A stretch of 64,000 nt of DNA from JBBSDP01 sp963754335 (GCA_963754335.1 CAVWFQ010000010.1:1612001-1676000); one strand, 5' to 3'. Positions 1 through 11,951 are shown, counted from the first letter of the stretch. Notes: generated by a model not told the origin, from the letters alone. Program-made: numbers and translations.

Positions 1-43
1 CTGATCTGGCTGGCGCTGCGCCAGGCTGCTGGGCTTCAGGACG

Positions 44-3000
44 TTGACCGTGCCGGCGAATGCGATCGCATCCAGGGAGGTGTGCCGCCATTGTGGAAGG
101 GGCGCAATTTCAACCGGGCCGGCTCGTCTCGACTCACCGCCAATTCCCTTCGCGGCGCGGGTCGCATTGCAGGAGGCGGAGACCGACGTCTCGCCGGTCG
201 AAATCAAACCGCCGCCGGTCCCGTTGACGCCTGCGGCTAAGACCGTCGCACCGTCCGTTCCACCCGCCCCGCCTCGACCGGCCGAACCGCGTCGATCGCT
301 CTCTTCGATCGTGTCGGCGTTCATGGAAGAGCGGAACATTCGGTGGGGCGAGCTCGTCGGCGGCCTGCTGATCGTCGGATGCTCGATCGCTCTGGTCATC
401 AGCTTCTGGGCGGAAATTTCGCGCGCAGCCGTTCCTTCGATTCGGCGCCATGACGGGAGTCACCACGGCGTTGTTCGGCCTTGGGCTTTATTCGGAGCAC
501 AGATGGAAGCTTCCGACGACCAGCCGTGGAATCCTGCTCATCGCGACTCTCCTGACCCCGCTCAACTGTCTGGCCTTCGCGGCCTTTTCCGGCCCGGCGA
601 GCACGGCGCTGCTCGGATGCGAATTGATGTCCGTCGTTCTGTTCGCTCTTCTGCTCAGGGCCGCCGCGACGGTCATCGCGCCGCACTGGCCGGGGCTTTT
701 GACCTTTGGCACTACGGGATTGGCCGCCTCGCTCCTGATCATTCGATTCCTTGGGACGCCGCTCACGCTTTCTCACGCGAGCTCGCTCCTGCTCTTATCC
801 GCGCTTCCGATCGGATCCGAACTCCTCCCCTGCGCTGTCGTGCTCGCGAGAATGCGCCGCCGGCGGTTCATTCACGGTTCGGCTGCCGAGGCGATTTCCC
901 TCCTGCTCGGCGTCCTGAGCTTTGGAACGATCCTAGCCATCGGATTGATCGTGCATGGCGCGCCCCAATCGCGATGGGCCCTGGCCCAGCTTGCGCCGAT
1001 CATCGCGATCGCCGCAGCTCCGCTCCTGGCCGGCGGCGCGATCCTTCATCGCAGGATCAAGCGAGCGAAATTCGTTCACCTCCGCGTTGCCGCGACGGCC
1101 GTCGCGATCCTCGGCGCCGGCCTGATCCTGGCGGCCGTCGGCCTCGGCTGGCCTGTGACACAAACGATGCTTGCCGCAGCAGCGAGCGCATTTCTGATCG
1201 TCGTTTGCATCGCATCGCTCGAAGACCTTCCGGCTCTCCATCTGGCGGGCGTGCCGTGCCTTGCATTGGCATGGCTGCTCGGCTTTCATTTGTTGCGTCA
1301 CGATTTGAATTGGCAGGGATCGAGCGCGCAAATGCTCTCAGCGCTTTCCGATCCCGCTAACGCGTTGGCGTTCCTCCCGCTGCTCTTCGCGATCGCCCTG
1401 GCCAGCGAATGGATGCTTCGACGGGGAGCCGCGACAACTGCAGGCATTGGACTGATCCTCATCGCGGCAACCGGCGCAATCGGCGTTGGGTTGGTATCGT
1501 GGAAAGGGTTCGGCATCTATGGCGATCCGCACCACGCCATCTGGATTTATCTCAGCTACGGCGTTGGATGCCTGCTCCTTGCGATGCGCGATAAACGCGA
1601 GCCGTTCGCATGGGCCGGCTGGTCGCTCATCGCCGCTTTCTTCGCGCAACTTTGCCTGACGCGCGTGCACCCGGACCGACCGTGGGAAACGGCGCTGCTG
1701 ATCTTTCCCAGCGTCACGATTCTGGTCGACTGGCTCGCTGGACGGCAAGCCGCCGCTCTTGCCCCCTCTCCCGGTACTCCGGGAGAGGGCTGGGGTGAGG
1801 GCAATCAGTCGCCCCGAAGAAGACCCTCACCCGCTCCCTCTCCCGGGGTACCGGGAGAGGGAGCGATTCCCTCGGCGGTCTGAAATCTCAGCCGTTCTTG
1901 CGCGCGTAGCTCGTCCGACATCCCCACTCGGCGTGGCGGCATCGGCGATCGCGGCAATCCTTCTCACGATGAGCCTCTGGCCGCACGTACCAACCATTTA
2001 TCTCCTCTGGCTCAGCGCAATCTGGTTCGCCGTCGCGTTGAGGGAATCTTCACGGCTTCTCCTGTTCATCGCGCAATGCCTCGTTCATCTGGCCGTGACG
2101 CTTGCTTATCTGTCCGCCATCAACACGGCCTCGCACGTCATCAAGGCAAGAGACTTCGTCCACGCTGTACAGATCAATTCGCTGTTGTTTACGGCCTTTG
2201 CCGGACTGTGGAACCTGATCGGGCGTTTGGATTGGGTCGGGAGAAAGAGGGACCGCCTGTTTCGTGGATTGCCACGCATCGATCTGGCATGCGGAGCCGG
2301 CTTGAACGCAGTGCTGGCGCTCTCCGCGGCGGCAATGCTGGCCTTGGCGCCGAATCTTCTCGGCGTCGACTACGGCGCGACCGTCGGCGGCGGCCTGGGA
2401 TGGGCGGCGCTGCTCAGTGCATCGGCGGCCCTTCTGGCCGCAACGTGGTACGCTCCGGAGCTGCCGGCGCAAATGCTGTCGCGATCATCGTCATCACCTG
2501 CTCGGCCCTGGTGGCGCTCTCCGCCGCTTCGTTTACCCACGATGGATGGACTGGATTCCACGTCCTCGTCACCGCAAACCTGATGTCGGCGTGGGGAATG
2601 GCGCTTTGGGGATCGTGGGGCTCACGATTCTCAACCGAACCCGCAATCGTCCACGAAAATGGTTCAGCGGAAATGAACGTCCCCGCCTTGTTGTCCGCTG
2701 AACAAAATAACGTGGTTTTTTACAGCCGCCCTGAAAAGTTTGTGCAAGGCATGCTCCAGGCCACGACGAATCGGTGGGCTTGCGCCTTTGCTTTGATCGT
2801 GGTCTGCCTGGCGGTCCGCGGCATGGCGGGAGACTGGCGCTTCGGGGGACCTGGTCGGTCATACCCGTCGTGATGATCAGCCTCCTGTTCGCCGGGATGG
2901 CGTCGTGGAACCTCCGGCGGTCGTTTCTATTTGCGTTCGGCTTAATGCTGAATCTCGCCGCGACACTCTGGTTTATCGCCAACCCGTTGAATCTGCCCAG

Positions 3001-4940
3001 TTTGAGCGTACTCGATTTCGCGAACTTAAACGCGATTGTCCTGGCATGCGCCGGCCTTGCAGCATTGGTCGTCGAGCTGCACCTGTTCCGTCCCTCTCCG
3101 CGGTTTGTCCCCGGAGCCTGGCCGTCATTTCATGACGCGGCGGCATTCGGTTCCCTCACCATCGGCATCATCGTCACCGGGGCGGCGCTCCTGGGAACCT
3201 TGCAAGGGGAAGCGACTGCGCTGAATCCCATGATTTTCGCGTTCGCATTAGCCGCGACGATCATTTGTGTCATCGGACGGATGTGGGACTCGACGTCGCG
3301 CCTCCCGATCGTCGCGATCTATGCGACCGGCCTGGTCATCGTCGCGGCGATTGCGGCGCAGAGTCATTTCTCGCCTCGGTCGACCATCTGGCTGGGGAGC
3401 GTTCTCCTCTCCTGCTACTCGCTGCTCACCTCATGGCTGTGGCGAAGCCGAGCCGGATTGATTGACACATTCCGCCGGCTCGGATGCGAGACGTCGAACG
3501 AAAGTGAGTCTTCCGTATCCTGGCTCGGCGAGGCCCATTCCGTGCTAGCCGTTTCTGTTCTGGTTGCCGGCGTCTGGGTCGTTCTCACCTTTGCCGGATT
3601 TCCGTTTCGCCTCGGGGCCGCTGCGGCGGTTTCCCTCCAATGTGTCGCCCTTGGCATGCTTACGTCGAAGCACAAAAGCACGCTGATTCGGGAACTCGCG
3701 CTCGCGATGGGAATGTTCGCAGCGATCCTGTGCGCCTGGGCGGCGATGAGCGTCGAAGCGACGATTTTCCAACGCCTGGCAGTCGTTTTAGTGGTGGTCC
3801 CCGGATGGCTCGTCATGGCGTCGATCACTTCTTCGCGTCGTTGGATTTCCGAGTCCTGGTCGGACTCGGTAAAGCAGAATCTGCAGCTCGCCGGCGCTCT
3901 GATCGGGATGGCGTGGGTCACAACGCTTGTGCGCGAAGTAGAAGTCATCGCCGCCGGCGGGTGGTTGATAATCGGAAACTTCACGATGGCGACAATCGCA
4001 GTCTCATTCGCGACGGGATGCGCGCTGGCCATCACTGCCGCCGTAAAAGGACGCACAATCACCGCTCTATTGAGCGAACGCGCGCGGGCGGCATGTGTTT
4101 ATCTCGGGGAGCTGCTGCTGGCGATTCTGTTTCTCCACGTGCGGCTCTCGCGTCCGCACTGGTTTGGCCGGTTTGAACCGTGGTGGCCGCTCATCGTGAT
4201 GGGAATTGCCTTCTTCAGTGCAATGATCGGAGAAATGTTAAAGTCGCACGGCCCGTCAGGTCATCGCCGAGCCGATCCATCGCACCGCCCTTTTCCTCCC
4301 CCTGCTTCCGACACTTGGATTCTGGCTCCTGCCCAATCGTGTTGATTTGTCGCTCCTGCTTCTCACCGTTTCCGTCCTGTACGGATTGATGTCGCTGGTT
4401 CGCAGATCGACGCCGCTCGCCCTGCTGGCCGGGCTGGCGGCAAATCTCGCGCTCTGGTCGGAATTGCAGCGGACGCCCGGAATCGGTTTCTTCGAGCATC
4501 CGCAGCTTTGGCTGATTCCTTTGGGTCTCCTGATTTTCGCGGCCGGAGAATCCAACCGGCGTCGGCTCAATGTCGAAAACCTGCGGCTGATCCGTTATCT
4601 CGCCCTCTCGATCATCTACCTCTCGTCCACCGCCGACATCTTCCTGAACGGCGTCGCCCGCGCTCCGTGGCTTCCCCTGGTGCTGGCCGTCATCTCCATC
4701 GGCGGTGTCCTCGCAGGCGTCAGCTTTCGCATCAAGCCGCTGCTATTCCTTGGGATATGGTTTCTTGGCGTGTCGGTCCTGACTATGATTTACTACGCAT
4801 CACAGAGTCTGCAATGGACGTGGATCTGGTACGTGGCCGGAATTGTGCTCGGTGGGTTCATTATCCTCGTGTTTGCCCTCTTCGAGAAAAAACGGACACA
4901 CGTTCTCGCAATGGTCGATGCGCTGAGAAAATGGGAGTGA
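44..4940 (+). CDS. Very large multi-pass membrane protein, split by frame changes
   Basis: One gene of roughly 1,630 codons is read in successive frames: about 44-440, 441-1883, 1759-2470, 2470-2850, 2850-4250 and 4250-4940. The N-terminal part has a Cys pair (CRHCG), a Pro-rich linker, then the segment ERNIRWGELVGG followed by the first membrane helix. Everything after is hydrophobic helices up to the C-terminal KKRTHVLAMVDALRKWE. The break near 440 falls between SFWAEISRAAVPS and MTGVTTALFGLGLY; the others are equally abrupt, with hydrophobic sequence continuing in the next frame. The layout resembles DUF2157/DUF2339-type membrane proteins with an N-terminal zinc ribbon, but I cannot assign a function. 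The true start may lie before the window. At least five frame changes in one gene are more likely assembly errors than decay. A palindromic repeat sits inside it at 1762-1864. Confidence 0.6.
1762..1864. repeat. GGGAGAGGG composite palindrome inside a gene
   Basis: Two palindromes (CTCCCGGTACTCCGGGAG and CTCCCGGGGTACCGGGAG) are separated by about 40 bp and arranged head to head, with GGGGTGAGGG and CCCTCACCC between them. The same composite occurs at 11848, 13928 and 63120, and a single palindrome at 8248. Here it lies within the large membrane protein gene and is translated as PSPGTPGEGWGEG and similar. The reading frame of the host gene changes across it. Confidence 0.85.
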
Positions 4941-5206
4941 GGACCGTGATCCTCTGAAGTAGAGGACAAATTGGTGACCAAACACGACGGGGCAGAGCGG
5001 CGCACAACGACGCCATCTCGCCGCAATATCTATTCGCCGCGCCGCCCCGCATCGGTTTCGCTGCTTGACCCGATTCACGAACGGATACGGGGCGACGCGG
5101 CGGCGACGGTCGGCGTATTCTGAAAATTTCCGACGCCGCTTTGCCCCGTCGTGGCGTTGGGTACCTGATCACGAAATGCGAATCTGAACGCAAGGCTCGG
5201 TTCGAT

Positions 5207-5611
5207 ATGTTTTACCGCTTTCTCGCCGATGCAGTCGTGCTCTTTCATTTTTTCTTTGTGGGCTTCGTCATTTTCGGCGGCATCTTCGTTTTGCGGTGGC
5301 ATAAAGCGGCCTGGTTCCACCTACCCGCGGCGGCATGGGGCGTCTTCATCGAATGGTCCGGGCTGCTCTGCCCGCTGACGTTTCTCGAAAATAATTTGCG
5401 CGACCGGGGCGGAATCGGCGCTTACCAGGGCGGCTTCGTGGACCATTACATCATGCCGGTTCTCTATCCCGACGGGCTGACCCGCGATACGCAATTCGCA
5501 TTAGGGGCGGTGATCCTCCTCATCAACGTCACGATTTATCTGATCGCCTTTACCCGCCGTCGGCGCAAGTCGGTTGACACATTTTCTCCGAGCACCAATG
5601 CCTGCGCCTGA
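5207..5611 (+). CDS. DUF2784 family membrane protein
   Basis: About 134 residues. The start MFYRFLADAVVLFHFFFVG is chosen because the family begins with this Leu-Ala-Asp helix; an earlier in-frame start at 5141 adds an unrelated charged stretch. Family hallmarks are LRWHKAAWFHLPAAAWG, the helix with EWSGLLCPLTFLEN, then GGFVDHYIMPVLYPDGLT and a last helix ending in a basic tail (RRRRK). Three to four membrane helices are visible. DUF2784 has no known function. The 266 bp upstream of it hold no recognisable gene. The next gene starts 5 bp after the stop, so the two are probably co-transcribed. Confidence 0.85.
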   Translation: MFYRFLADAVVLFHFFFVGFVIFGGIFVLRWHKAAWFHLPAAAWGVFIEWSGLLCPLTFLENNLRDRGGIGAYQGGFVDHYIMPVLYPDGLTRDTQFALGAVILLINVTIYLIAFTRRRRKSVDTFSPSTNACA

Positions 5612-5616
5612 GCATC

Positions 5617-6228
5617 ATGACACCGAAACGCTTCATTGAGGATATTTGCCGAACGTCCGTCGCCGATGGCGTGATGGATTTACCGCGGATTGCCGGATAT
5701 TGCGATTACGAAATTTCGCAGATCGAGGCAAGCACTAATCTGCGACTTCCCGCCTATTACAAGGAGTTCCTTCGTGTGCTTGGAAAAAACGGGGGCGGGT
5801 TAATGGCCGGAACCCATCTGTTCCCGAAAAGCGTTGAAATTGTCCTGAAATGGCGACCGTTGGCGTCGCGCCTTATGGCAATGGGCCATGCTGAAGAAAT
5901 GCTCCCTGAAAGCGCATTCGTATTCGGAGATCATCAGGGTTACCAGTTTTGGTATTTTCTAAACGAGCCGTTCGATGACAACCCGGCGGTGTTCTACTAT
6001 CACGAGAACTGGAAACGCCCAAAGAAGGTGAACGATAGCTTCACAGATTTTCTCCTGCAGGTCGTCGAAGGCGATCGTCGTGATAAGGCTTGGTTGGCGG
6101 AGACCTCACGAAAGAGAGATCGCGCCGCGCCGAATCTGCGAAAACGCATGGGCATATCGCCGGCCAGCCGTCTGCCGCTGAGACTGATATTGAATAACGG
6201 GATTTCCCATCGTGCGGACGATTGGTGA
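5617..6228 (+). CDS. SMI1/KNR4 (SUKH) family protein
   Basis: 203 residues, cytosolic, no signal peptide. The SUKH fold is indicated by EISQIEASTNLRLPAYYKEF, then a Gly-rich turn (LGKNGGGLMAGTHL), FVFGDHQGYQFWYFL, an acidic loop (NEPFDDNPAVFYY) and the final helix SFTDFLLQVVEG. Proteins of this superfamily often act as immunity proteins against polymorphic toxins, but many are stand-alone. No toxin is visible nearby, so an immunity role is not supported here. The last 40 residues are basic and do not belong to the domain. Confidence 0.75.
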   Translation: MTPKRFIEDICRTSVADGVMDLPRIAGYCDYEISQIEASTNLRLPAYYKEFLRVLGKNGGGLMAGTHLFPKSVEIVLKWRPLASRLMAMGHAEEMLPESAFVFGDHQGYQFWYFLNEPFDDNPAVFYYHENWKRPKKVNDSFTDFLLQVVEGDRRDKAWLAETSRKRDRAAPNLRKRMGISPASRLPLRLILNNGISHRADDW

Positions 6229-6321
6229 AACATTTTCCAAGCCGAGAGGTGGTTATTCGTGGAGAAGACGTTTGAAACCAGCCGACGCTCGTGTTGAAAT
6301 GAATGAAATTCAGGAGATCCA

Positions 6322-6936
6322 GTGAAATTATATATCCTGATTGTCGCCAGCGTTGCATGCCTTGCCCTTGTCGCACATGCTGAACCGCCAACGACCGCAC
6401 CATCATCGGATCAGCAGGCGAACATCAATCCGTCCCCAGTTCCCGAAGCGGGTCCCACGACCGCGCCCACGGGTGAAATGCGCGACCTGATCGGTCAACT
6501 GGGAGACGGCGATTTCCACGTCCGGGAACGGGCCGCTGCCCGGCTCAAGGAAATCGGCAAGCCGGCTTTGCCGGCGCTTCGGCAGGCGCTGAGCGCCGCT
6601 GATCCGGAAATTCAGATGCGGGCGCAGGAGCTGATCGATGCGATCAGTCATCCTGCTCTTCCGGGAACGGGTTCAGATCGTTCGCACTTTCGCAGCACGG
6701 TTCGCGTCACCATCATCAACGGCGCACAGACCATCGACGCCACCGAAGGAGAGCGCACCGTTCACATTGAGCAGGACGCCGACGGCATCCGCATGCGCGT
6801 GGCGGGAAAAGTTGACGGGAAAGAGACCACCGAGGATTTCAAGGCGGCCAATGCCGACGATCTGAAAAAGAACCATCCGGATGCATACGCCCTGTACCAG
6901 CAGTACGCGGGGGCTAATAACCGCTGTGATCATTAA
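6322..6936 (+). CDS. Secreted HEAT-repeat-like protein
   Basis: 204 residues with a clear signal peptide (MKLYILIVASVACLALVAHA) and a Pro/Thr/Ser-rich linker to about residue 50. One HEAT-like unit follows: LGDGDFHVRERAAARLKEIG, KPALPALRQAL, PEIQMRAQELIDAI. The C-terminal half (VRVTIINGAQTIDATEG and on) looks like a beta-rich segment containing a TVHIEQDADGIRMRV motif seen in planctomycete secreted proteins. AGGAG stands 7 bp before the ATG. Function unknown; the protein probably acts in the periplasm. Confidence 0.65.
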   Translation: MKLYILIVASVACLALVAHAEPPTTAPSSDQQANINPSPVPEAGPTTAPTGEMRDLIGQLGDGDFHVRERAAARLKEIGKPALPALRQALSAADPEIQMRAQELIDAISHPALPGTGSDRSHFRSTVRVTIINGAQTIDATEGERTVHIEQDADGIRMRVAGKVDGKETTEDFKAANADDLKKNHPDAYALYQQYAGANNRCDH

Positions 6937-7063
6937 GGGCATCGACATTCGCGTCCGGGCACAGCCAGCCAATCCAGCGCCGGTCCGGCCCTGACGCCGG
7001 GGCCAAAATGCGAAGCGACGTCACAACATCGCGCAGATGCAAGCATTATATTGATAAACACTA

Positions 7064-8200
7064 TTAAAATTTGGGGCATTTTGGGGCATTGTGGGACATT
7101 TCACCCTCCTTCTGACCTGATTCGATGTGAAACAATCGGTCGTATTGACTCAGAACGACATCCCAACTGAACCGCGCCGCCACGTCTTTGCGGGCAGCGT
7201 CCACGAGTCGCGACGCCAGGATTGGATCCTCCCGAAGCCGGCGAACGGATGATGCAATCGCCTCCGGCGACGCGACCGGCACCAGCAGCCCGGTGACCTG
7301 ATCACGCACCACGTCTCGAATCCCCGGAACATTGGTCGCGATGACGGGAATGCCTGCGTTCATCGCCTCGATGAGGACGAGTCCGAATCCTTCTGCGATC
7401 GAAGGTAGCACAAGAAGATCTATTTGGGCCAGCGCTTCCGTGTGGATCAGCGACGGCGCCGCGCAATCGAATGCGATCGGACATCCTCTCCGCTGGCGAT
7501 CAATTCCTCCAGCTCGGCCCGCTGCGGACCCTCCCCGAAAATATCCAGACGGATCGGCGGTTCCAGGAAGCGCATGGCCCGGATCAGGTCAGGAATGCGC
7601 TTGATGGGATCGAGGCGGCCAAGAAATCCGATACGCGGGCCGATGCGAGGAATCGGACGGCGCCGGCCTGATTCGGTCGCAGCTGACGGAACTGACTTCG
7701 ACCGCGTTCGGAATTACCGCGATCTTCTCTCGGCCAATTCCGCACCGATTCGATGCCATCTGCGCAACGGATTCGGACGGAACCACCACCCTGTCGGCGG
7801 CATGATGAACGATCGACTGAAGCCACCAGTGCCAGCGCGGTAACGGCTGAGTCGTCTGGATCGACTGTAGAAAACGGACCCCGCGACATGCCATTGACGC
7901 CGCGGCGGCCATGGTGTTGGCATGAATCAGGAAACTCAGGACCGTATCATATTTTTCGGTCGCGGATGAGGCGGATCAATCGCGGAAGCGTTGAGAGATC
8001 GGCCGCGCCTTTGGCATCCAGCGCGGTGACGGAGATGCCGTGGGATTGAAGTTGATCGGCGACCGGGCCGCGCGAGAAAGGCAGGCCACGTCGACAATCA
8101 CTTCCGGCGGGCGGGACAGGCGGATCGCCAACTCACGAACAACGGTTGGCGTTCCGCCGATCTCGAGATCCGTATTGAGTAAAAGGATGCGCCGCGGCAC
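7064..8200 (-). CDS. GT4 family glycosyltransferase, split by frame changes
   Basis: Read from a GTG at 8200 (VPRRILLLNTDLEIGGTPTV), the protein is about 375 residues. Recognisable parts in different frames are the N-domain start, the segment HHAADRVVVPSESVAQMA with VIPNAVE at its end, IGFLGRLDPIKRIPDLIRAM with DIFGEGPQRAELEELI, and the C-domain LPSIAEGFGLVLIEAMNAG with PVIATNVPGIRDVV. This is the standard order of a retaining GT-B enzyme using a nucleotide sugar; the E of EGFGLVLIEAM is the usual catalytic-site Glu. At least three frame changes separate these pieces. The last residues (about 7070-7098) are encoded by a short GGGGCATTTT-type repeat. Acceptor unknown. Confidence 0.7.
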
Positions 8201-8247
8201 GGCGGGAGTGTAGCCGAAGGTATCGCTGCGGTTACAAGGGTGAGTTT

Positions 8248-8282
8248 CTACCCCCTCTCCAAGAGTACTGGGAGAGGGGTAG
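8248..8282. repeat. Single GGGAGAGGGG palindrome
   Basis: CTACCCCCTCTCC and GGGAGAGGGGTAG flank a short AAGAGTACT loop. It is one module of the composite repeat seen at 1762, 11848, 13928 and 63120. It lies between the divergently oriented glycosyltransferase and sensor kinase genes. Confidence 0.8.
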
Positions 8283-8413
8283 AAAATCTGGCGCCCATTC
8301 CTGTCATGCACTCGAATCGTCCCCGGATGGGTCCCGGAATCGCATGCAGTGCACAATCGTGGCATAATGGAGCCGCGTCGTTGCCTGGGGCCTGGGTAGG
8401 GAAAGGTTAAACC

Positions 8414-9620
8414 ATGAAAAAGCACACGGTTCTCGTGGTGGACGATGAGCCGGACGTCGTCAAGAGCGTGCAGGATCTGTTGCGGCTGGATTATCGCGTC
8501 CTCGGAGCGACCCGCGCCGCCGATGCGATCCACATGCTCGCAGGCGAAGAAGTTCACATCGTGATGACGGACCAGCGGATGCCGGAAATGTCCGGGGTGG
8601 AGTTTCTCCGTCAGATTCGCGGCGATCACCCGGAGGCGATTCGTCTCCTCTTCACCGGCTACGCCGACATCCGCGCGGTCATCGATGCGATCAATCAGGG
8701 CAACGTTTACCGTTACATTACCAAGCCATGGGACCCCGACGAGCTTCAGTCCATCATTCGCGAAGCGTGCGAACGGTTTGATCTGCTGGTGGAGCGCAAG
8801 AGGCTGTTTGCCCTGCTGCAAACGCAGAATCGCGACCTGGAACGCGCCAACGTGGAACTCAATCGAGCCAATGAGCTGAAACTGGCCTTTATCAAAGTGG
8901 CAAGTCACGAATTGCGCACGCCGCTGGCGATCCTGCTCGGTTTAACCGGCATGGCGGCGCGGCAGGAGAATCCGAACGCGGAGCAGCCCACCGCCTTGCA
9001 GCGGATCGATCAGGCGGGCAGGCGCCTGCAGCGCATCATGGATCAACTGATCTCGATGCTGGCCGCCGGCCGGTTTGATCGCACGCCTCGATCGCAAGCC
9101 GACCGACATGTCGCAATTGCTGAACGAGGCGGCGGACGATGTGCGGCCGTTCGTGGAACTGCGGCATCAGCACTTTGCGAGCAATGTTCCCGGCGACCTC
9201 GGTTCGGCGGCGGTGGACCGGGCGCAGATCCGCGACAGCATCAATCACCTTCTGCTCAACGCGGTGAAATTCACGCCGGACGGAGGGCATGTCAGTCTCG
9301 ATGCCACCCGCCTCCGTGATGGCGAAGAATCGATCGAGATTCGTGTCCGCGATGACGGCGCCGGCATCAGCCCCGATGCACGGCATCGCCTGTTTACGCC
9401 ATTCTTTACCGGCTTTGACGTTTCACGCCACTCGTCGGGAGTGTATGAACACGGCAAGCAGGGGATTGGCCTGGGGCTTTCGATCGTTCGGGCATTTCTC
9501 GAATCGCATGGGGGTTCAATCTCCGTGCAGAGCGAGCCGGGAAAGGGAAGCACGTTTACCGTGCGCCTGCCCGTTGCCGCGCCCGCCCCGGCCGAATCAG
9601 CCGGCAAGAGCCAGGCATGA
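8414..9620 (+). CDS. Response regulator receiver fused to histidine kinase
   Basis: The receiver domain occupies residues 1-120, with the acidic pair VVDDE at 10-12, phospho-acceptor Asp53 in MTDQRMP and the switch Lys in YITKPW. A coiled linker (RKRLFALLQTQNRDLERANVEL) leads to the H-box FIKVASHELRTPL. The ATPase domain appears after a frame change near 9070: NHLLLNAVKFTP (N-box), DDGAGIS (G1) and KQGIGLGLSIV (G2), ending GKGSTFTVRLP. It is a cytosolic hybrid kinase with an N-terminal receiver. The stop overlaps the next start as ATGA, so the two kinases are translationally coupled and likely act in one phosphorelay. The frame change is probably an indel error. Confidence 0.85.
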
Positions 9621-11796
9621 ATGATTCCGCCTCCATCATGTCCAGAGGAGGGTCCACATCCACTGACGAACCGCCGGCGCCCCGCGTCGTGCATGCGCTG
9701 GAACGGACCTCGCGCGTTTCGGCTTACCTGTGCATCGTTGTGGCGGTCATGGTATTGGCCGGTTGGCTTTTTGACATCGAGTCTCTTAAACGAATAGCGG
9801 CAGGTCTGACGGCGATGAACCCGATGACCGCCGTCGGCTTCATCCTGAGCGGCGCATCGTTGCGATTCTTGACCGTTCGCGGATCGACGGCGATTCAGAA
9901 GGGAGTCGCACGGCTATTGGCGGCAATGGTGATTGTCATCGGGCTCATCAAGCTCATGACGATCGCCCATGGCCCTGACCTCGGGATCGACCGGCTTCTA
10001 TTTTCAGAGCGCATTTTTCGCGGTGAGACGCGCGGTAATCCCATGGCCTTGATGACGGCGCTCTGCTTCATTTGTGGCGGCGGTGCACTTCTCACGCTGG
10101 ACACGCTGAAGTTCCGCCGGTTTCAGCCCAGCCAGGCGCTCGCACTTGTTTGCATCACGATGGCGCTTCTGGCTGTCGTGGGCTATACCTACAACGCCTC
10201 CAAGCTATTCGGACAGCAGTGGTATTTCCCCATGGCCCTGCATACGGCGTTGACGTTCATCGTCTTGTCGGCGGGAATTCTTTTCTCACGTCCCACCGCT
10301 GGGCTCATGCGGTTCGTCACATTGGAAGGGCCAACTGGCACTCTTGCCCGCCGAATGCTGCCCGCCGCGCTGTTGATCCCCGCCCTGCTTGGTTGGATCC
10401 GGCTGATGATCGAACGTCATGGGATGCTCGACCGCGACATGGGCCGGCCGCTGCTGGTTCTTGCCAATACGGTCTGCTTCACCACGCTGGTCTGGTTCAA
10501 TCTGGCGCTGCTGGCCCGCACCGATCGCGCCGTCGCAAAATTGAGGAGGAGCGCGACCGGTTTTTCACGCTTTCGCGCGACCTCGTCGCGGTTGCCGGGT
10601 TTGATGGGTATTTCAAACGAGTCAACGGCGCATTCGAGACAACTCTGGGATACACGCCCTCGGAGATGACGAGCCGCGCCTGGCTCGATTTTGTCCATCC
10701 CGACGATATTGCGCGGACCATTGCCGAAGGGCAGAAGCTCTCCGCCGGCGCTGTCACTCTCCATTTTGAAAATCGCTATTTATGCAAGGATGGTTCGTAT
10801 AAGTGGATCGCCTGGACGAGCGTGCCGGTGGTGAAGGAACAGAAGATTTATGCAATCGCGCGAGACATGACCGAGCGCAAGCAGGCCCAGCAGGAACTTG
10901 AAGCAAAGAATATTCAACTGGAGGCCGCCGCCCGCGCCGAGCGCGATGCCCGCGAGGCGCTTCAGGCGACCCAGGGACAACTCGTGCAATCGGAAAAGAT
11001 GGCGGGTTTGGGCCAGATGGTTGCCGGCGTCGCCCATGAGATCAACAATCCCCTCTCATTCGTCAGCAACAACGTGGCGGTCCTGCAACGTGACCTGGCC
11101 GTGCTGAAACGCCTCATCGAGTTGTATCAAAAGACTGAAAATGCCGCGCCGGAAACCCGCGCCCTGTTACTGGGTGAAATCCACGATACCGCCGATAAAA
11201 TCGATCTTCCCTACACGCTGGAAAATATTGGGGAACTCCTGAACCGTTCGCGGGACGGACTCAAACGAATTCAGCAGATCGTCAGGGACCTGCGCGACTT
11301 CGCGCGTCTCGATCAGGCCGAATTGCAGGATGCAGACTTGAACGCGGGGATCGACTCCACTCTTAACATCATCCACGGATATGCCAGGAAACACCAGGTG
11401 CAGATCGAAACGCACTTTGCCCCCCTGCCGCCTGTCCGCTGCCATGCGGCCAAATTGAACCAGGTGGTCATGAACCTGGTAGTCAATGCCATCGACGCGT
11501 CGCCGGCCGGAAAAACCGTCATCATTCGCACGGCTCCCGGCGCCGGCGGCGGCGCGAAGATCGAAGTAATCGATTCCGGGAAGGGTATCGATCCGGCCAT
11601 CCGCGACCGGATCTTCGATCCCTTCTTCACCACCAAACCTCCCGGGGAGGGGACGGGCCTGGGATTGAGCATCAGTTACGGCATCGTGCAGGAACACGGC
11701 GGACGAATCGAGGTAACCAGCGAGGTAGGAAAAGGATCGACCTTCGCGGTGGAATTGCCAGTAATGCCGGAGGTAAACAAGCCGCTATCATGCTGA
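9617..11796 (+). CDS. Membrane PAS sensor histidine kinase
   Basis: The N-terminal part (about 300 residues) holds eight or so membrane helices of a MASE-like sensor, from SRVSAYLCIVVAVMVLAGW to ANTVCFTTLVWFNLALLA. After a frame change near 10,535 comes a PAS/PAC domain (DRFFTLSRDLVAVAGFDGYF; WIAWTSVPV; IYAIARDMTERK), a coiled coil, and a kinase core with H-box GVAHEINNPLSF, N-box MNLVVNAIDAS, DSGKGID and GTGLGLSISYGI. The H-box form (HEINNPL) places it with HisKA/HATPase kinases of the NtrB/ArcB-like type. It overlaps the upstream hybrid kinase by 4 bp. No dedicated output regulator is visible. Confidence 0.85.
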
Positions 11797-11847
11797 CTGG
11801 TACCAGAAAATGATGCCTGTTATTTGGACGCGGGACCCGCTTCTTAC

Positions 11848-11951
11848 TCCCTCTCCCAGTACTCTGGGAGAGGGTTGGGGTGAGGGTCTTTCGCTGTCGG
11901 ACGCAAGTAAGACCCTCACCCCCGCCCTCTCCCAGAGTACTGGGAGAGGGA
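11848..11951. repeat. GGGAGAGGG composite palindrome
   Basis: Left module CTCCCAGTACTCTGGGAGAG followed by GGTTGGGGTGAGGG, a spacer of about 25 bp, then ACCCTCACCC and the right module CTCCCAGAGTACTGGGAG. The whole unit is an inverted repeat of inverted repeats. It lies 50 bp after the sensor kinase stop, where it could end transcription, though no U-run is present. Confidence 0.85.

Noticed and set aside
44..4940. Pseudogene decay of the large membrane protein.
   Set aside because: The same density of shifts is found in essential genes, so sequence error explains it better.
5617..6228. Toxin-immunity locus around the SUKH protein.
   Set aside because: No toxin, secretion tag or repeated immunity genes nearby.
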